Below are positions 1 to 10,711 of a DNA stretch of 64,000 bases, piece after piece. The stretch spans positions 558,001-622,000 of the forward strand of contig NC_083394.1 in NCBI RefSeq assembly GCF_030864355.1, written 5' to 3'. Numbering within the stretch: position 1 is the first letter of the stretch; each line of letters begins with the position of its first letter. A program made the translations under genes and the position numbers. The stretch comes from Cutaneotrichosporon cavernicola (Eukaryota > Basidiomycota > Tremellomycetes > Trichosporonales > Trichosporonaceae). The notes under the pieces are model-generated. The model was not told the DNA's origin, ran no database searches, and saw only the letters and a list, made by a program, of their open reading frames with translations.

Positions 1-1889
1 TACCTGTTATCTGGGCCTCAATCCCGCAGCTTTAGCGAGCCACATGCGGCAGACATACCACACCAGGCATGTCACCTCGCCACCGGAAACATGGAAACAT
101 AAGGTACGTGCCTTCATCACCAAGGTGTCGTCAAATACAACTCTAGAATATGCTACAGTCCAGCTCGGCTCGTCTGCAGTGTCCGCCGTGCACTATAGTG
201 TCCGTGGCTCGCAGTATCCTTTTAGATGGTATCAATGACGATCGGGCATCGTGAATGCGCCGGAACGCTCGTGTGCGTGCGCGTGCGCGTGCGCATGGGA
301 ACGTGGTCCTCGCGGAGGAGGAGGTGCATCCCTCGTCGCCCGGTACTGGAACTTGAGCACGGTGGCGGACTTGAGGAGCGGCTCGTGTTTGTCGGCATCG
401 CGGAGGGTGACTGGCGACCCGTCTGGCCGCAGACATTTACCGACTATCCTGCGTGGGATGGCGGGCGACATTGTAGTTGGCGTGGTAGTTGGCGTGTACG
501 TGTGTGGGTCTGCGTATTCTCGACATAGAGTTGGCATCTTATGATACAAAATGTCTCACACTCTCTGGCATCTCTCACCGATCGCAGACCGAGTCGAGCG
601 ATGAGAAGCGGATGTGGATCCATGTCCAAGCTATGCCCACCGTCAGAGGCGTCGTAAATGAGAGGAACCGTTCCTGTCTCCCCCCTCATCTCCGACTCGG
701 TCCTGACGTCAAAATCCACCGTAGCCAACGGGCGGTGATTCCGCCTCATTGCCTGATTGGCCCCCTCGTTATTAGTGGACTGGTGGCGTTGTTGCCAAGC
801 TTTACTCCACTCTTCCTGCCGAGGCATACCTCAAAGTGGAGTTACGAAAGCGCTCGAAAACCATCAGGGAATATGGACCTGGGATTGGTTTGCCGCGCGG
901 CAAGAGTGAGCCCACCCGACCAATGATGGTTGGGGCGTTGGCGCTCAGGGCGGCTTCTGCGCCTCCTTCCATCATATTACGACGTGCCAGCGCCACTGAT
1001 GGCAGAATGGTAGAACGAGTAGAGACTCACGCCCATTCGTCTCAACCGCTGCTTTGATGCTCATCCGCGCAGATCTCGGACGAGTGACATGCATACCTCC
1101 TCAATTCGGCTGCCACCCGCATGCCATCTCCACCCTCCACACAGCAACCCCGTGATGCACGGACGTGTCGTGGGGATGAGCGGAGACGAACCGTGTTCCG
1201 CGCCCCGCTACTCGGCTAGTCTTCATCGGGGTGTCCGGCATAGACGGGCCGGCATTCTCTATGGGTGCGCCTTAGTTGTTGATAGTTCAACTACGGCGAC
1301 AAGATCGGCTTCGGCTGACCTAACGGGGCGAGTTGCGCCGGTTGTCGTTACTCTCCTCTGCACACAAGTGTGAGCGGACACGTGGTCGTTGGATATGTAG
1401 CTCCGTCACGTGGTGGCTGTACCTGCTCGTAGCTGACATGCGTGATCTGGTCCCTCGACGATCATGTGGCAAACGCTCGTAGGCAGTTCCCTGCTTTCAA
1501 CTGTTGCACGAGTGAAGAGTGACGCGTATAGTCGGTTGGCTGACAAGCAGCGCCAATATGGCAGGCTAACAGTTTCATGAGTTGGCAGACAGTCTCCAGG
1601 TCCAGGGTTCAAGATACCGGACTAGGATGCGTCGAGCCCAGCCGTACCAGTTAATTCAACGACGAGCTCGCCAGAGGTCCGCGGAGTACATGCACGTCCT
1701 GTGGCACGGGCTGTACACCTAGGCAATGCACATACGTCTCCCAGTGATATGGGCCGTATCTGGTGCTGACGGGATGCGCTGGCAGTTGCACGTCGCTCCT
1801 CCTCGGCCGGAGCATTCCACAAAAAGCGGTGTATGCGTCTTCCACCGATCTACGGGCGCCTGTAAACAGCGGTTGCAAACAAGCAAAGC

Positions 1890-1915
1890 CTTCGACGTCG
1901 ATATCGACGTCGAAG
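1890..1915. repeat. 26-bp perfect palindrome
   Basis: The two halves are exact reverse complements with no spacer, centred on the GATATC at 1900-1905. The arm reads CTTCGACGTCGAT. It lies about 225 bases upstream of HIS4 in otherwise featureless DNA. It could be a dimeric protein-binding site or a cruciform-capable sequence; the sequence alone does not say which. Confidence 0.9.
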
Positions 1916-2045
1916 ATTTGTTTGGTTCCACCTCTAGACGATGTGCAGCAACGCCCAACGTCAACGGAGACATTCGGTCCTGAATCACCCGACTGCCCAC
2001 TTGAAGAATATGACGGAGATGGAAGAAAACCTCCACTCCACTATC

Positions 2046-2051
2046 GAGTCA
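2046..2051 (-). promoter_or_regulatory. Possible Gcn4-type element upstream of HIS4
   Basis: GAGTCA on the plus strand is TGACTC on the minus strand, the core of the amino-acid-control bZIP site. It lies about 90 bases upstream of the chosen HIS4 start. Regulation of HIS4 by such sites is established in ascomycete yeasts; its use here is inference, and a six-base match can arise by chance. Confidence 0.35.
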
Positions 2052-2140
2052 GTTGTTCCTGGGTGACTTGAGATTCCACACAAACTAGAGTTGTTCAGAC
2101 TTTTGTGGATTTTCCATCAAACCTCATTCCACTCCCAACC

Positions 2141-4666
2141 ATGCCAACGGCAGTCTTCCTCCCGCTCGTGGACCCCACAGCGGCCGCCCTCATCCCGGCT
2201 CTATCACTTATCGGTCCGCTCCTCGTCCCCGCCGACCTCCTCGCCGCCGTCCTCCCCTCCATTCCCAAAACCGCCAACTACATTGTCGACGCGACCACCT
2301 CGTCCGATGACCTTATCTCCATCTTGAACGAGGGCGCCCTGGCAGTCGTCGTCTCGGCCGCCCAGCTCGAGACGCTTGACGTACCGCGTGAGCGCGTTAT
2401 CGTTTCCATTGCAGAGAACGAGGTCGCAGCGGCCGCAACTCTTGCCCAGAAGGCCAGCGGCATCCTCATTACCGGTGTTGAGGGGACCCACACCCCCAAA
2501 TCACTCGGGATCAAGAACACGGACGTGTACCTCAGCCCCAAGGCTCTTCCCGCGGCCGACGCGCTCGCCCAGGCCATTCGCTCTTCTCTCCCCTCCACCC
2601 TCGTCATCCCCACTGCGTCGCTCACGACTGGCGCAACGACCGGCACCCACCTCTCGATCGCGGACGGCTTCCTCGCCCCCGTCGTGTCGGACCGCCCAGA
2701 CGGGCTGTTCCCAACCATCGTGAGTAGCTCGACCCACTCGTCCCGCCCCCTGGGTATGGTGTACTCGTCGCGCGAGAGCGTCGCCGAGGCCATCAAGTCT
2801 CAGAAGGGTGTGTACCAGTCGCGCAAACACGGCTTGTGGCGCAAGGGCGAGACGTCGGGATCAGTGCAGGACCTCGTCGCCATCCAGCTCGATTGTGACA
2901 CGGACAGCCTCGTCTTCGAGGTCGTGCAGCATGGCACTGGCTTCTGCCACCTCGGGACGCCGACGTGCTTTGGCTCGTTTACCGGTCTCGCCAGGCTCGA
3001 GGACACGCTCAAGAGCCGCCTGGAGACCGCACCCGAGGGGTCGTACACGAAGCGTCTGTTTTCCGACGACAAGCTCCTCCGTGCCAAGATCATGGAGGAG
3101 GCCGAGGAGCTGTGCGACGCCCAGACTAAGGAGGAGGTCGCGTTCGAGGCTGCCGACCTCTTCTACTTTGCCCTCACCCGTGCGGTGAGCAAGGGTGTGT
3201 CGCTCAAGGACATTGAGCTCGCCCTCGATGCCAAGCACAAGAAGGTGACCAGGAGGAAGGGCGATGCCAAGCCCAAGTGGGAGGATAAGGTCAAGCCTGC
3301 CGCTGCCGCTGCTGCTGTTCCCGCGCCGGTCGCGCCGGCTGCAGGCCCTATCCGCATGCGCACGACCAAGCTATCAGAGGTGACTGCGGCTGAGCGCCCC
3401 GGGCTGCTCAAGCGCCCGGTCCTCAACTCGCTCGCCATGATCGACAAGGTCAAGCCTATCGTCGAGCGTGTGCGCACAGAGGGCGATGCTGGCCTCAAGG
3501 CCATGACGAAGCAGTTTGACAGGGCAGACCTCTCGTCCAATGTGCAGCGCGCTCCGTTCCAGACTCCCGGCGAGGACGTGCTTCCCAAGGACGTCCGCGA
3601 CGCCATTGACCAGGCATACGCCAACGTCAAGGCGTTCCACGCTGCCCAGCTCGACTCTGGGCCACTGCGCGTTGAGACGATGCCCGGTGTCGTCTGCTCG
3701 CGCTTCGCTCGCGCCATCCAGCGTGTTGGCATCTACGTGCCTGGCGGCACGGCCATTCTCCCCTCGACGGCCATCATGCTTGGCGTGCCCGCCCAGGTCG
3801 CTGGATGCAAGGAGATTGTGCTGGCGACGCCGCCTCGTGCCGACGGCTCCATCTCCCCCGAGGTGCTGTACGTTGCCCAGCTCACTGGCGTGACCACCAT
3901 CCTCAAGGCTGGTGGTGCACAGGCCGTGGCCGCCCTCGCATACGGCACGGCCGAGGTGCCCAAGGTCGACAAGATCTTCGGACCTGGCAACCAGTGGGTC
4001 ACGGCTGCCAAGATGCTTGTCCAGAACGACACGGACGCCCTCGTGTCGATCGACATGCCTGCCGGCCCGTCCGAGGTACTTGTCATTGCCGATGCGACCG
4101 CCAACCCCATCTTCGTCGCCTCGGACCTCCTCTCGCAGGCCGAGCACGGCGTCGACTCGCAGGTCGTCCTCGTCGGCATCGACCTCACTGCCGACCACCT
4201 CGACGCTATCGAGGCCGAGGTCGAGCGCCAGGCCCTTGCCCTGCCCCGTGTCGAGATTGCTCGCGTCGCCATCTCCAAGTCGCTCATCGTCCTCACCGAC
4301 ACACTCGAGGAGGGTATGGCATTTTCCAACGAGTACGCACCAGAGCACCTCATCCTCCACCTTGCCGACTCGCCTGGCGCCGTTGCAAGTGTCGAGAACG
4401 CCGGCTCGGTCTTTGTCGGCGCGTTCTCGCCAGAGTCGTGCGGCGACTACGCCAGCGGCACTAACCACACCCTTCCCACCAACGGTTATGCGCGCCAGTT
4501 CTCGGGCGTCAACACACTCTCGTTCCAGAAGCACATTACCTCGCAGGAGGTTACCAAGGAGGGCCTCAAGGTCCTCGGCCCCGTTGTTGTTACCCTCGCC
4601 GAGCGTGAGGGTCTCGAGGCCCACGCGAATGCTGTGCGTGTCCGCCTCCAGGAGCTTAACAAGTAG
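2141..4666 (+). CDS. HIS4: Trifunctional histidine biosynthesis protein HIS4
   Basis: This 841-residue enzyme carries out histidine steps 2, 3 and 9-10: phosphoribosyl-ATP pyrophosphohydrolase, phosphoribosyl-AMP cyclohydrolase and histidinol dehydrogenase, in the cytosol. After a fungal N-terminal extension (about 1-220) comes the cyclohydrolase part (about 225-300) with WRKGETSG, LDCDTDSL and a CHLGTPTCF zinc/active-site stretch. The pyrophosphohydrolase part (about 305-385) has KIMEEAEEL and EAADLFYF. The dehydrogenase part (about 405-841) shows GIYVPGG, GPGNQWVTAAK, DMPAGPSEVLV, the zinc-ligand QAEHG and CGDYASGTNH motifs and EHLILH. No intron is needed. ATG at 2141 sits in a good CAACC context; the in-frame stretch upstream (from 2105) begins with GTG, not ATG. 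An Ala/Pro-rich linker near 3290-3350 separates the second and third enzymes. Confidence 0.97.
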   Translation: MPTAVFLPLVDPTAAALIPALSLIGPLLVPADLLAAVLPSIPKTANYIVDATTSSDDLISILNEGALAVVVSAAQLETLDVPRERVIVSIAENEVAAAATLAQKASGILITGVEGTHTPKSLGIKNTDVYLSPKALPAADALAQAIRSSLPSTLVIPTASLTTGATTGTHLSIADGFLAPVVSDRPDGLFPTIVSSSTHSSRPLGMVYSSRESVAEAIKSQKGVYQSRKHGLWRKGETSGSVQDLVAIQLDCDTDSLVFEVVQHGTGFCHLGTPTCFGSFTGLARLEDTLKSRLETAPEGSYTKRLFSDDKLLRAKIMEEAEELCDAQTKEEVAFEAADLFYFALTRAVSKGVSLKDIELALDAKHKKVTRRKGDAKPKWEDKVKPAAAAAAVPAPVAPAAGPIRMRTTKLSEVTAAERPGLLKRPVLNSLAMIDKVKPIVERVRTEGDAGLKAMTKQFDRADLSSNVQRAPFQTPGEDVLPKDVRDAIDQAYANVKAFHAAQLDSGPLRVETMPGVVCSRFARAIQRVGIYVPGGTAILPSTAIMLGVPAQVAGCKEIVLATPPRADGSISPEVLYVAQLTGVTTILKAGGAQAVAALAYGTAEVPKVDKIFGPGNQWVTAAKMLVQNDTDALVSIDMPAGPSEVLVIADATANPIFVASDLLSQAEHGVDSQVVLVGIDLTADHLDAIEAEVERQALALPRVEIARVAISKSLIVLTDTLEEGMAFSNEYAPEHLILHLADSPGAVASVENAGSVFVGAFSPESCGDYASGTNHTLPTNGYARQFSGVNTLSFQKHITSQEVTKEGLKVLGPVVVTLAEREGLEAHANAVRVRLQELNK

Positions 4667-4900
4667 TATATTAGACATGGCATGGATTCGGATCGCATTG
4701 GGCAGACAGGGTGTGTTTGTTGCGAGGAATGCGGTATGGGTGACGGTTGGTTTGGGCCCCACACAGGATGTCACCTCGATCAACAACAGTCGATACGCCT
4801 CACAGCTCTTCATGATCACTGCGTTTACCTATGACTCTGTTCTACAATGCAATGCGGAAGGTATCGGCCTTCGAGCGGGTATACAGGCATCTTGACAACT

Positions 4901-6097
4901 CTAGAGGAAGTACTCAAGCATCGCTGGTCGCTTCTGCGGCACAGACTTGACGTCTGGCTGCGCCGCTTCAAACACCTTGTACTCTGCCTGTTAGCTGACA
5001 CGAGACACAATCCAGCTCACCCTGTCTCAAGTCCTCGTTCAATTCGAGAATGGACGCGACGTTTCCGCAGCGGTAACAGTAGTTTGGTGCACTCCACACC
5101 GTCACGATCTTCTGGTTGAACATGAGCTTGTAGCCCTCCATGACCAATTGGTGGGCGCGCGCGATGAGCTCAATGTCGTTGGTGTGGCAGAACGTGTCTA
5201 CGACGTCACCGCCAAACAGGAATCCTGCGCCTCGTGGCGACATGCCCCACCCCTGGATCTCATCGGGATCAGACCACAGTAAGTCGCAGAAGACGCCCTC
5301 GTGCGGCACCTCCTGTTTCCTGTCGATGCCGCGGATCTGCGTGAGCTCAAGACATGCCAAACAAGCTCACTTGATCCAACCGCAACAACTGGGGGCTGAG
5401 ACCGCCGTGGACGCATAATATCCTCCCGTCCACGACCGCTGCCAGCGAGAGGAAGTCAAACACATCCGTACAGTAGCGCCACACGTTACTGCTCCCGTAT
5501 CTGTCGTCAGCTTGGTATCGTCACGAACTGAGCGGACGTACTTTCTCTGGCACTCGTCATAGAAGCCGTACACTTGTGTGATCTGCCTCGACTCGTGGTT
5601 ACCGCGGATGAGAGTGATGCGGTCCGGGTACCGGACTTTCAATATTAGCAGAAGGAGGAACGTCTCGACAGAGTAGAACCCTCGGTCGACAAAGTCGCCT
5701 GCCGTCAGATCATGATCATTGTGGATCTCACCCATGAAAATGTAGTTTGTTTCGGGGCACTGTCCGCCTATCTTGAACAGCTCCATGAGATCGAAGAACT
5801 GCCCGTGGATGTCGCCACAGATCTGGCATCAGCGTCGCGTAACCGGTACTGACACGACCTTCCCCCGCACCACCCCTTCCTTCCTCCACCTCCCAATGCT
5901 TCTTGATCTAGGACTCACCGTCACAGGAGAGTCGACATATTGGATGTTTCCCTCGTCCATGAGAATCTCCTTGGCCTTGATGCACAGGTCCTTGACCGCC
6001 GCCTCGGGAATGATCTCGCAGCGCCGGAGCTGCTCAATCTGCCTGGCATGTCAGCGTGGTCACGCGCGCACGCGTACTTGTCAAGGTCGGAGGCCAT
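4901..6097 (-). CDS. PPH3: Serine/threonine protein phosphatase PP4 catalytic subunit (Pph3/PPP4C)
   Basis: Seven exons give a protein of about 306 residues, the normal length of PPP4C. The N-terminus ([16 protein letters not shown], then [12 protein letters not shown]) is diagnostic of PP4 rather than PP2A or PP6. Metal-binding motifs are present: GDIHG, GDFVDRG, RGNHE and the HQLVMEG histidine. The C-terminus is EYFL, the carboxymethylated tail of PP2A-like enzymes. PP4 dephosphorylates DNA-damage checkpoint targets such as gamma-H2A in other fungi. Introns: 6043-6077, 5823-5918, 5699-5731 (33 nt, in frame without a stop, inside the GDFVDRG codons) and three more of about 30-40 nt. The only departure from the animal enzyme is ICGDIHG in place of VCGDIHG. 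It is tail-to-tail with HIS4. Confidence 0.95.
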
Positions 6098-6430
6098 GGT
6101 GGCGCGCTCCCCTGAGCTCGAGAGCGGAGAGGACGCTGACGGGACCGTGGATGAGGAGGAAGGGGAGGTCGAGGTGGTCGAGGTGGACACGGAACAGTGA
6201 GCGGATGAAGTGGATGATAGTGATCGCAACACGAAAACAACATGGTGGCAATTGCGCCTATTCAATTTATACGGGCGCCTTCAATTCAATTGCCGTCGTG
6301 CCTATTGTGTGTTCACACGCCTACTTGTGGACCACGTGACCAACGTCACTGTTTTCTGATGCTTGTCCTCATCGCGTAGGACCTCTGGTGATCAGCTTGA
6401 TCAGTCCACTGTTGACAACACCCATCCACA

Positions 6431-7947
6431 ATGTCCTTTGGTTCGTTCGGCAAGCCCGCAACACCATTCGGGGCGGCAGCTGCTCCCGCTCCCTCACCAT
6501 TCGGACAGGCCGCACAGCCCGCCGCCGGACTGTTCGGCTCGGCATCGAATGCGCCCGCCGCAGGCACCTCGTTGTTTGGGCAGCAGCAGAACGCGAACCC
6601 GAGCGCAGGGACCTCCTTGTTTGGGCAGCAGCAACAACAACCACAGGCGTCGGGACTGTTTGGCGGGCAGCAGCAGGCGGCTACCACGGGCGGCGGGCTG
6701 TTTGGGTCGCAGCAGGCGTCGACGAGCACGGGGCCAACTGGCGGGCTGTTTGGGCAGCAGCAGGCCCAGCCGCAGAGCTCGGGACTGTTCGGGCAGCAGA
6801 ACCAGACCCAGCAACAAGGGGCGTCGTTGTTCGGACAGCAGCAGCAGCAACAGCCGCAACCGCAGTCGAGCTCGTTCGGCAAGCCAGCTGGCGGCCTGTT
6901 CGGGAGCACGACCGCCCAGCCTTCTGGCGGCCTCTTCGGGAGCACGGCCGCCGCGCCGCAGCCTGCAGGTGGCTTGTTCGGGCAGCAGCAGCCTCAGCAG
7001 CAGGGTGGTCTGTTCGGGCAGCAGAGCGCGACGCAGCCGGCGGCGGGAGGACTGTTTGGACAACAGAGTACGGCGCAGCCCGCCGGTGGGCTCTTCGGAC
7101 AGCAGAGCACGGCCCAGCCCGCAGGACTGTTTGGACAGCAGAACTCGGTGCTCGGGCAGCAGCAGCAGGGTTCATCGCTGTTCAACAAGCCTGCGCCGGC
7201 GCAGTCGCAGAGCTCTGGGATCGGCAAGACGCGTCTCGCGGACCTGCCGGAGAACGTGCAGAAGGTTATTGAGCAGCTTGAGTAAGCTCCCTGACCGACG
7301 GCAGCTGACAGCAGTGCGGGAATCAAGGACCAGAAGCAGGTTGGCGCAAGCATCGACATGACCAACATTGGGCGCGCGATCTGGCAGACGAGCGCCGACG
7401 TCAAGGCCGCGAGCGATGTAAGTCGCTGCTCTCTTTTTAGTGCTAATGGCAGGAACAAGCGGCGCTGGCGCAGGGGCTCTACTCTCTCCGTGCGTCGCTC
7501 GAGCAGCTCGCGACGCGCGTCAACGAGCAGGCGACAGACCTCCAGAAGCTCCTCGAGACGTGGGAGGCCGCGAAGCCTCTCGAGCGGAGAAATGGCAACA
7601 TCCGGCCGATCGCGCACCGCGACTTTCCGCAGGAATACTTCTTCCGCGTCGCCAAGAACCTCGAGGAGCGCGTTCAGCGGTACCGGCGCAACATTATGTT
7701 GCTTCACCGCGCCATTGTTGGGCTTGCGACCGACGCCGAGGCACTCACGCCACCGGTCGTTGTGCAAACGATGCAGAACAACCAGGCAACGATTATATCG
7801 CTCGCGGCGCAGCTCGACCAGCTGCAGCTGCGGATGAACGCGCTGCGGACCGAGTTTACGGACGACTACCGCGAGAAGACGAATAGCATGCGCGACCCGT
7901 TCGAGGTCGCTCGCGAGGGGAAGGGCGTCAGCCTGCTGCGGGCGTAG
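6431..7947 (+). CDS. NUP49: FG-nucleoporin of the central channel (Nup49/Nup58 type)
   Basis: Three exons (introns 7282-7314 and 7418-7452) encode about 482 residues. Residues 1-255 are low-complexity FG repeats, mostly GLFGQQ and SLFGQQ, that form the permeability barrier. Residues 260-482 are an alpha-helical coiled coil beginning TRLADLPENVQKVIEQL and continuing through PQEYFFRVAKNLEERVQRY, the pattern of the Nup58/Nup49 helical domain that assembles with Nup62/Nsp1 and Nup54/Nup57. The start MSFGSFG is typical of yeast FG-Nups. Nup57/Nup54 is the main alternative; the PxEYF segment favours Nup58/Nup49. It is divergent from PPH3, with about 330 bases between starts. Confidence 0.8.
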
Positions 7948-8160
7948 ATGTTCAGCTTAGTGTGAGGGAGACAGAGTAGAGTATGCATTACGCGATGTGT
8001 CGTAGGCGTCTGGGAGAGCAATGTTGGCGAGCTGTACGAGGCATTTTGCTGGTTGCGTTCAGGCACAGTCACCCTTCGGTCATCACCGTGCCGGGTACCT
8101 GACGCTGGAACGCCCGGCAACTCTTGCCCATCAATTCAAACTTGGAAACACACACTCACC

Positions 8161-9532
8161 ATGATCCCTCGACCAGTTGTGACCCAGGCGGGGCGCGTCG
8201 CCCTCGAGGGTCTCCTACACCGCGAAGTTGGGAGCCGCGCGATCCCAGCGACCTTTTTCGGCGCGGCCAACGCAGACGGCGAGATCTTCTGGTCGTGTGC
8301 TGGCGAGATGGAGTACGGCAACCCCGCGCGCGGCGACGTGACCGACCAGACATACCTGCAGCTCTTCTCCATGACCAAGCTGGTGACCTCTGTGGCTGCG
8401 CTTCAACTGGTGGACCGGGGTCTGGCGACACTCGACGACCCCGAGCTGCTGCACGCGCACATCCCCGAGGTGTCAAAGCAGGACATCCTGGTAGAGTACA
8501 ACGACGCCGGGCCAGTCTACGTGCCCCGCAAGACACCGATTACGCTGCGCATGCTCCTTTCCCACACGTCGGGGCTGGCTTATGCGCGCCGCAACGCCCT
8601 CATCCGTCGGTGGCAGGCCGAGCACAACTCGGGCAAACCTGGCGATGGAGATAAGGAGATGTTGGGCCCGCTCGTGTTCGAACCCCGCACGCGCTGGCGG
8701 TATGGTACGGGCGTGGACTGGGCCGCTATTTTGTTGGAACGTGTATCGGGGGTCACGATTGGCGAGTGGATGCAGACCAACATCTTCCAGCCGCTCGGCA
8801 TCACCAACCTCACTTTCCGAGGAAACGAGCACGAGGACAAGTTCCTTACCATGTGCTACCGGCCTTCTGGGGGTGATGGTCCGATATTAATCCCGCCGCC
8901 CCACCAGAGACCGCAGGGCGCCTTCCCGGGCCAGAAGGACAAGCGAAATCTGGGTGTGCGTGGGCGCGAACTCGGCGGTGGAGGGCTCTACGGCACAGCG
9001 AGAGATTACCTCCGCTTCCTATCTGGTGTGTTGGCTAGTCGCGACGCCGCGCCGGGAGAGGGCATACTCTCCCGCGAGATGTTTGACGAGCTTTTCAAGA
9101 GTTCCCTTCCTCCGCGTGGACCCGATAACAAGTGCTATGCGGATTGCGCGAAGAGCATGCTTTTCGGCCACTTTACCGATCCCCGACACACGGATAATGA
9201 CGGACAAGGCGTCGCCCACTCGGTCGGGTGCATGATCAATACCATGGACAGCGTGCATGGACGTCGCGCGTTCAGCGGGACCTGGGATGTAGGTTGTATC
9301 ACGGTGGAGCTGACGGCAGGGCGCGGCCAAGAGCGAGTACTGGATCGACCCGACTACTGGCATTGCGGTGAGTATCCGGTAGGAAGGGCGCTGATGGCAG
9401 GGCGTATGTGCGACAAACCTCACTAGCCCGAATCCGGACCACTTCATGGGCGTGTATAACCAGTTTGAGCGGACGCTGTACGACTCGCTTACGGTCCACA
9501 AGGAGGCCGAGATGCTCAAGTCGCAGTTGTAG
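8161..9532 (+). CDS. Beta-lactamase-fold serine hydrolase (class C / LovD-esterase type)
   Basis: Three exons. The first runs from ATG 8161 to about 9288; two short introns restore the frame through SEYWIDPTTGIA and GVCATNLTSPNPDHFMG. The protein has the SxxK nucleophile motif (FSMTKL), the LLSHTSGL segment typical of this family and a YGTGVDW tyrosine motif, about 430 residues in all. Members are esterases, transesterases or D-amino-acid peptidases; the substrate cannot be read from sequence. No signal peptide is evident, so it is probably cytosolic. There is no biosynthetic cluster around it that would suggest a LovD-like acyltransferase role. The intron ends CTGACGGCAG and CTGATGGCAG fit the acceptor rule of this genome and support the splice model. 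Confidence 0.85.
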
Positions 9533-9811
9533 TTGGTAGTGGCCTGCATTCATTCGGGCTTGCATTCATTCATGCATAACGTCTCCTGAGCGGGGTGTTC
9601 GGTGATCCAAATGGACCGCGGACCAGAATGATGTATCCGAGACGTTAGACGGCAAAGACCATCACAGTCTGTCGAGTTCACTCAGACGCCGGGATATGTC
9701 GGCGTCAGGCTCATTCGGAGGAGACGTCGTTCGTTCGGACTTCAGGCACGGCCTCCACCGTGTACCTACGCGAGAGTGTTACTGTTCCCATCACCAACCC
9801 CCACATCCATC

Positions 9812-10711
9812 ATGACAGACCCGGTGCCAGACCGCGGACGTAGGCTCGCACAACAGCAGCGCGCATATGAGCTCCAACTTATCGGGGGGCTACAGGTGAG
9901 TCCTAGCGCCGAGGGAGCTTCTTCCTGTCCGCTTCTTGTCCCACCAACCCGATTCTGACTCCAGGGCATGGCGTGGTGGACGCTGTACGGAATGGTCGGC
10001 GTCGGCCTGCTGCACCGGTTCAACCCGACGTTCCGGAAACAGACATGGGCAATCAAGGCGTTCCTCGTGTCGTCGGCCAGTATCTTTGGTCTAACGATTG
10101 GTGCCGGTGAGTCGTGTCCCGTTGGTGCCGCTGTCATGTCACCCGTTGGGCGTCATGTCACCCGTTGGGCGTCATGTCACCCGTTGGGCGTCATGTCACC
10201 CGTTGGGCGTCATGTCACCCGTTGGGCGTCATGTCACCCGTTGGGCGTCATGTCACCCGTTGGGCGTCATGTCACCCGTTGGGCGTCATGTCACCCGTTG
10301 GGGCCGCATGTCACGCGCTAGCTCACACCAGACGACTACCTGCTCAAGTACGAGTCGGCGCAGCGCGATCAGGAGAATGCTATTCGGCGTGAGGCGCGGA
10401 ATGCGCTGGCGGCAAAGGGCATCATCGCTACGGAGACGGAGATCCGTCGTTGGCGGGCGGCACAGCAGGCCGAGCGCGATGCCATTGCCGAGCGTGCGCG
10501 TGAGGCCCTCGATAATATCGAGGGCGTCGAGAATGTCGAGGCGGGGTCTGTCGCTCGGCTCGCCAGAGCGCGCAACTTTGGCTCCCCGGACTCTGGTGTC
10601 GAGGGCGTCGAGGGCGTCGAGGGCCCGCCGGTCGTAGAGGGCGTCGCTGTCGTTGAGAACCTGCCCGTGTCCGAGAGCCTGCCCGTCGCCGAATCAAAGA
10701 AGGAGGACTAG
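9812..10711 (+). CDS. Small two-helix membrane protein, similar to the Rcf2 N-terminal region
   Basis: Three exons; introns run from about 9896 to 9964 and 10107-10331. The protein begins MTDPVPDRGRRLAQQQRAYE, followed by two predicted membrane helices (around WWTLYGMVGVGLL and TWAIKAFLVSSASIFGL), then a charged helical segment and a low-complexity tail with EGVEGVEG repeats and KKED at the end. The TWAIKAF segment after an HRFNPTF turn resembles Rcf2, a respiratory supercomplex factor of the inner mitochondrial membrane; this is a family-level similarity judged by eye. The second intron is unusual in being filled by a 19-bp minisatellite. An unrelated small membrane protein is a realistic alternative. 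Confidence 0.6.
10135..10320 (+). repeat. Intronic 19-bp minisatellite, about nine copies
   Basis: The unit ATGTCACCCGTTGGGCGTC repeats head to tail from 10135. Eight copies are identical; the ninth (10287) changes at its end and a degenerate tenth follows. A degenerate copy (GTGTCCCGTTGGTGCCGC) precedes the array near 10115. It lies entirely inside the second intron of the gene at 9812-10711. Because 19 is not a multiple of three, each frame cycles through all phases, yet no forward frame meets a stop. Confidence 0.95.

Larger units (their letters stand above)
1..2140. other. 5' intergenic region, no gene recognised
   Basis: Short overlapping open frames occur on both strands, but none has a recognisable domain, a consistent exon chain or family-like composition. 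A short purine-pyrimidine run of alternating GT and GC dinucleotides lies near 271-297. A perfect palindrome lies at 1890-1915 and is listed separately. The last 100 bases are the HIS4 promoter. An unrecognised non-coding RNA cannot be excluded. Confidence 0.6.

Noticed and set aside
1560..1625. GGTTCAAGATACC, resembling a tRNA B box
   Set aside because: There is no A box at proper distance and no acceptor-stem pairing.
2105..2140. N-terminal extension of HIS4 (12 residues)
   Set aside because: The extension starts with GTG; the first ATG at 2141 has a good initiation context.
3374..4819. 481-codon minus-strand frame opposite HIS4
   Set aside because: It is a shadow frame created by codon bias in the histidinol dehydrogenase coding strand; it has low-complexity composition and no domain.
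10135..10320. CRISPR-like array
   Set aside because: The units are contiguous with no spacers, and the genome is eukaryotic. It is a minisatellite.
10098..10637. Plus-strand frames of repeated HVTRWASCHPLGVMSPVG through the 19-bp array
   Set aside because: The array lies in an intron: removing 10107-10331 joins GLTIGA to DDYLLKY in frame with canonical splice sites, so the repeat peptides are not expected to be made.
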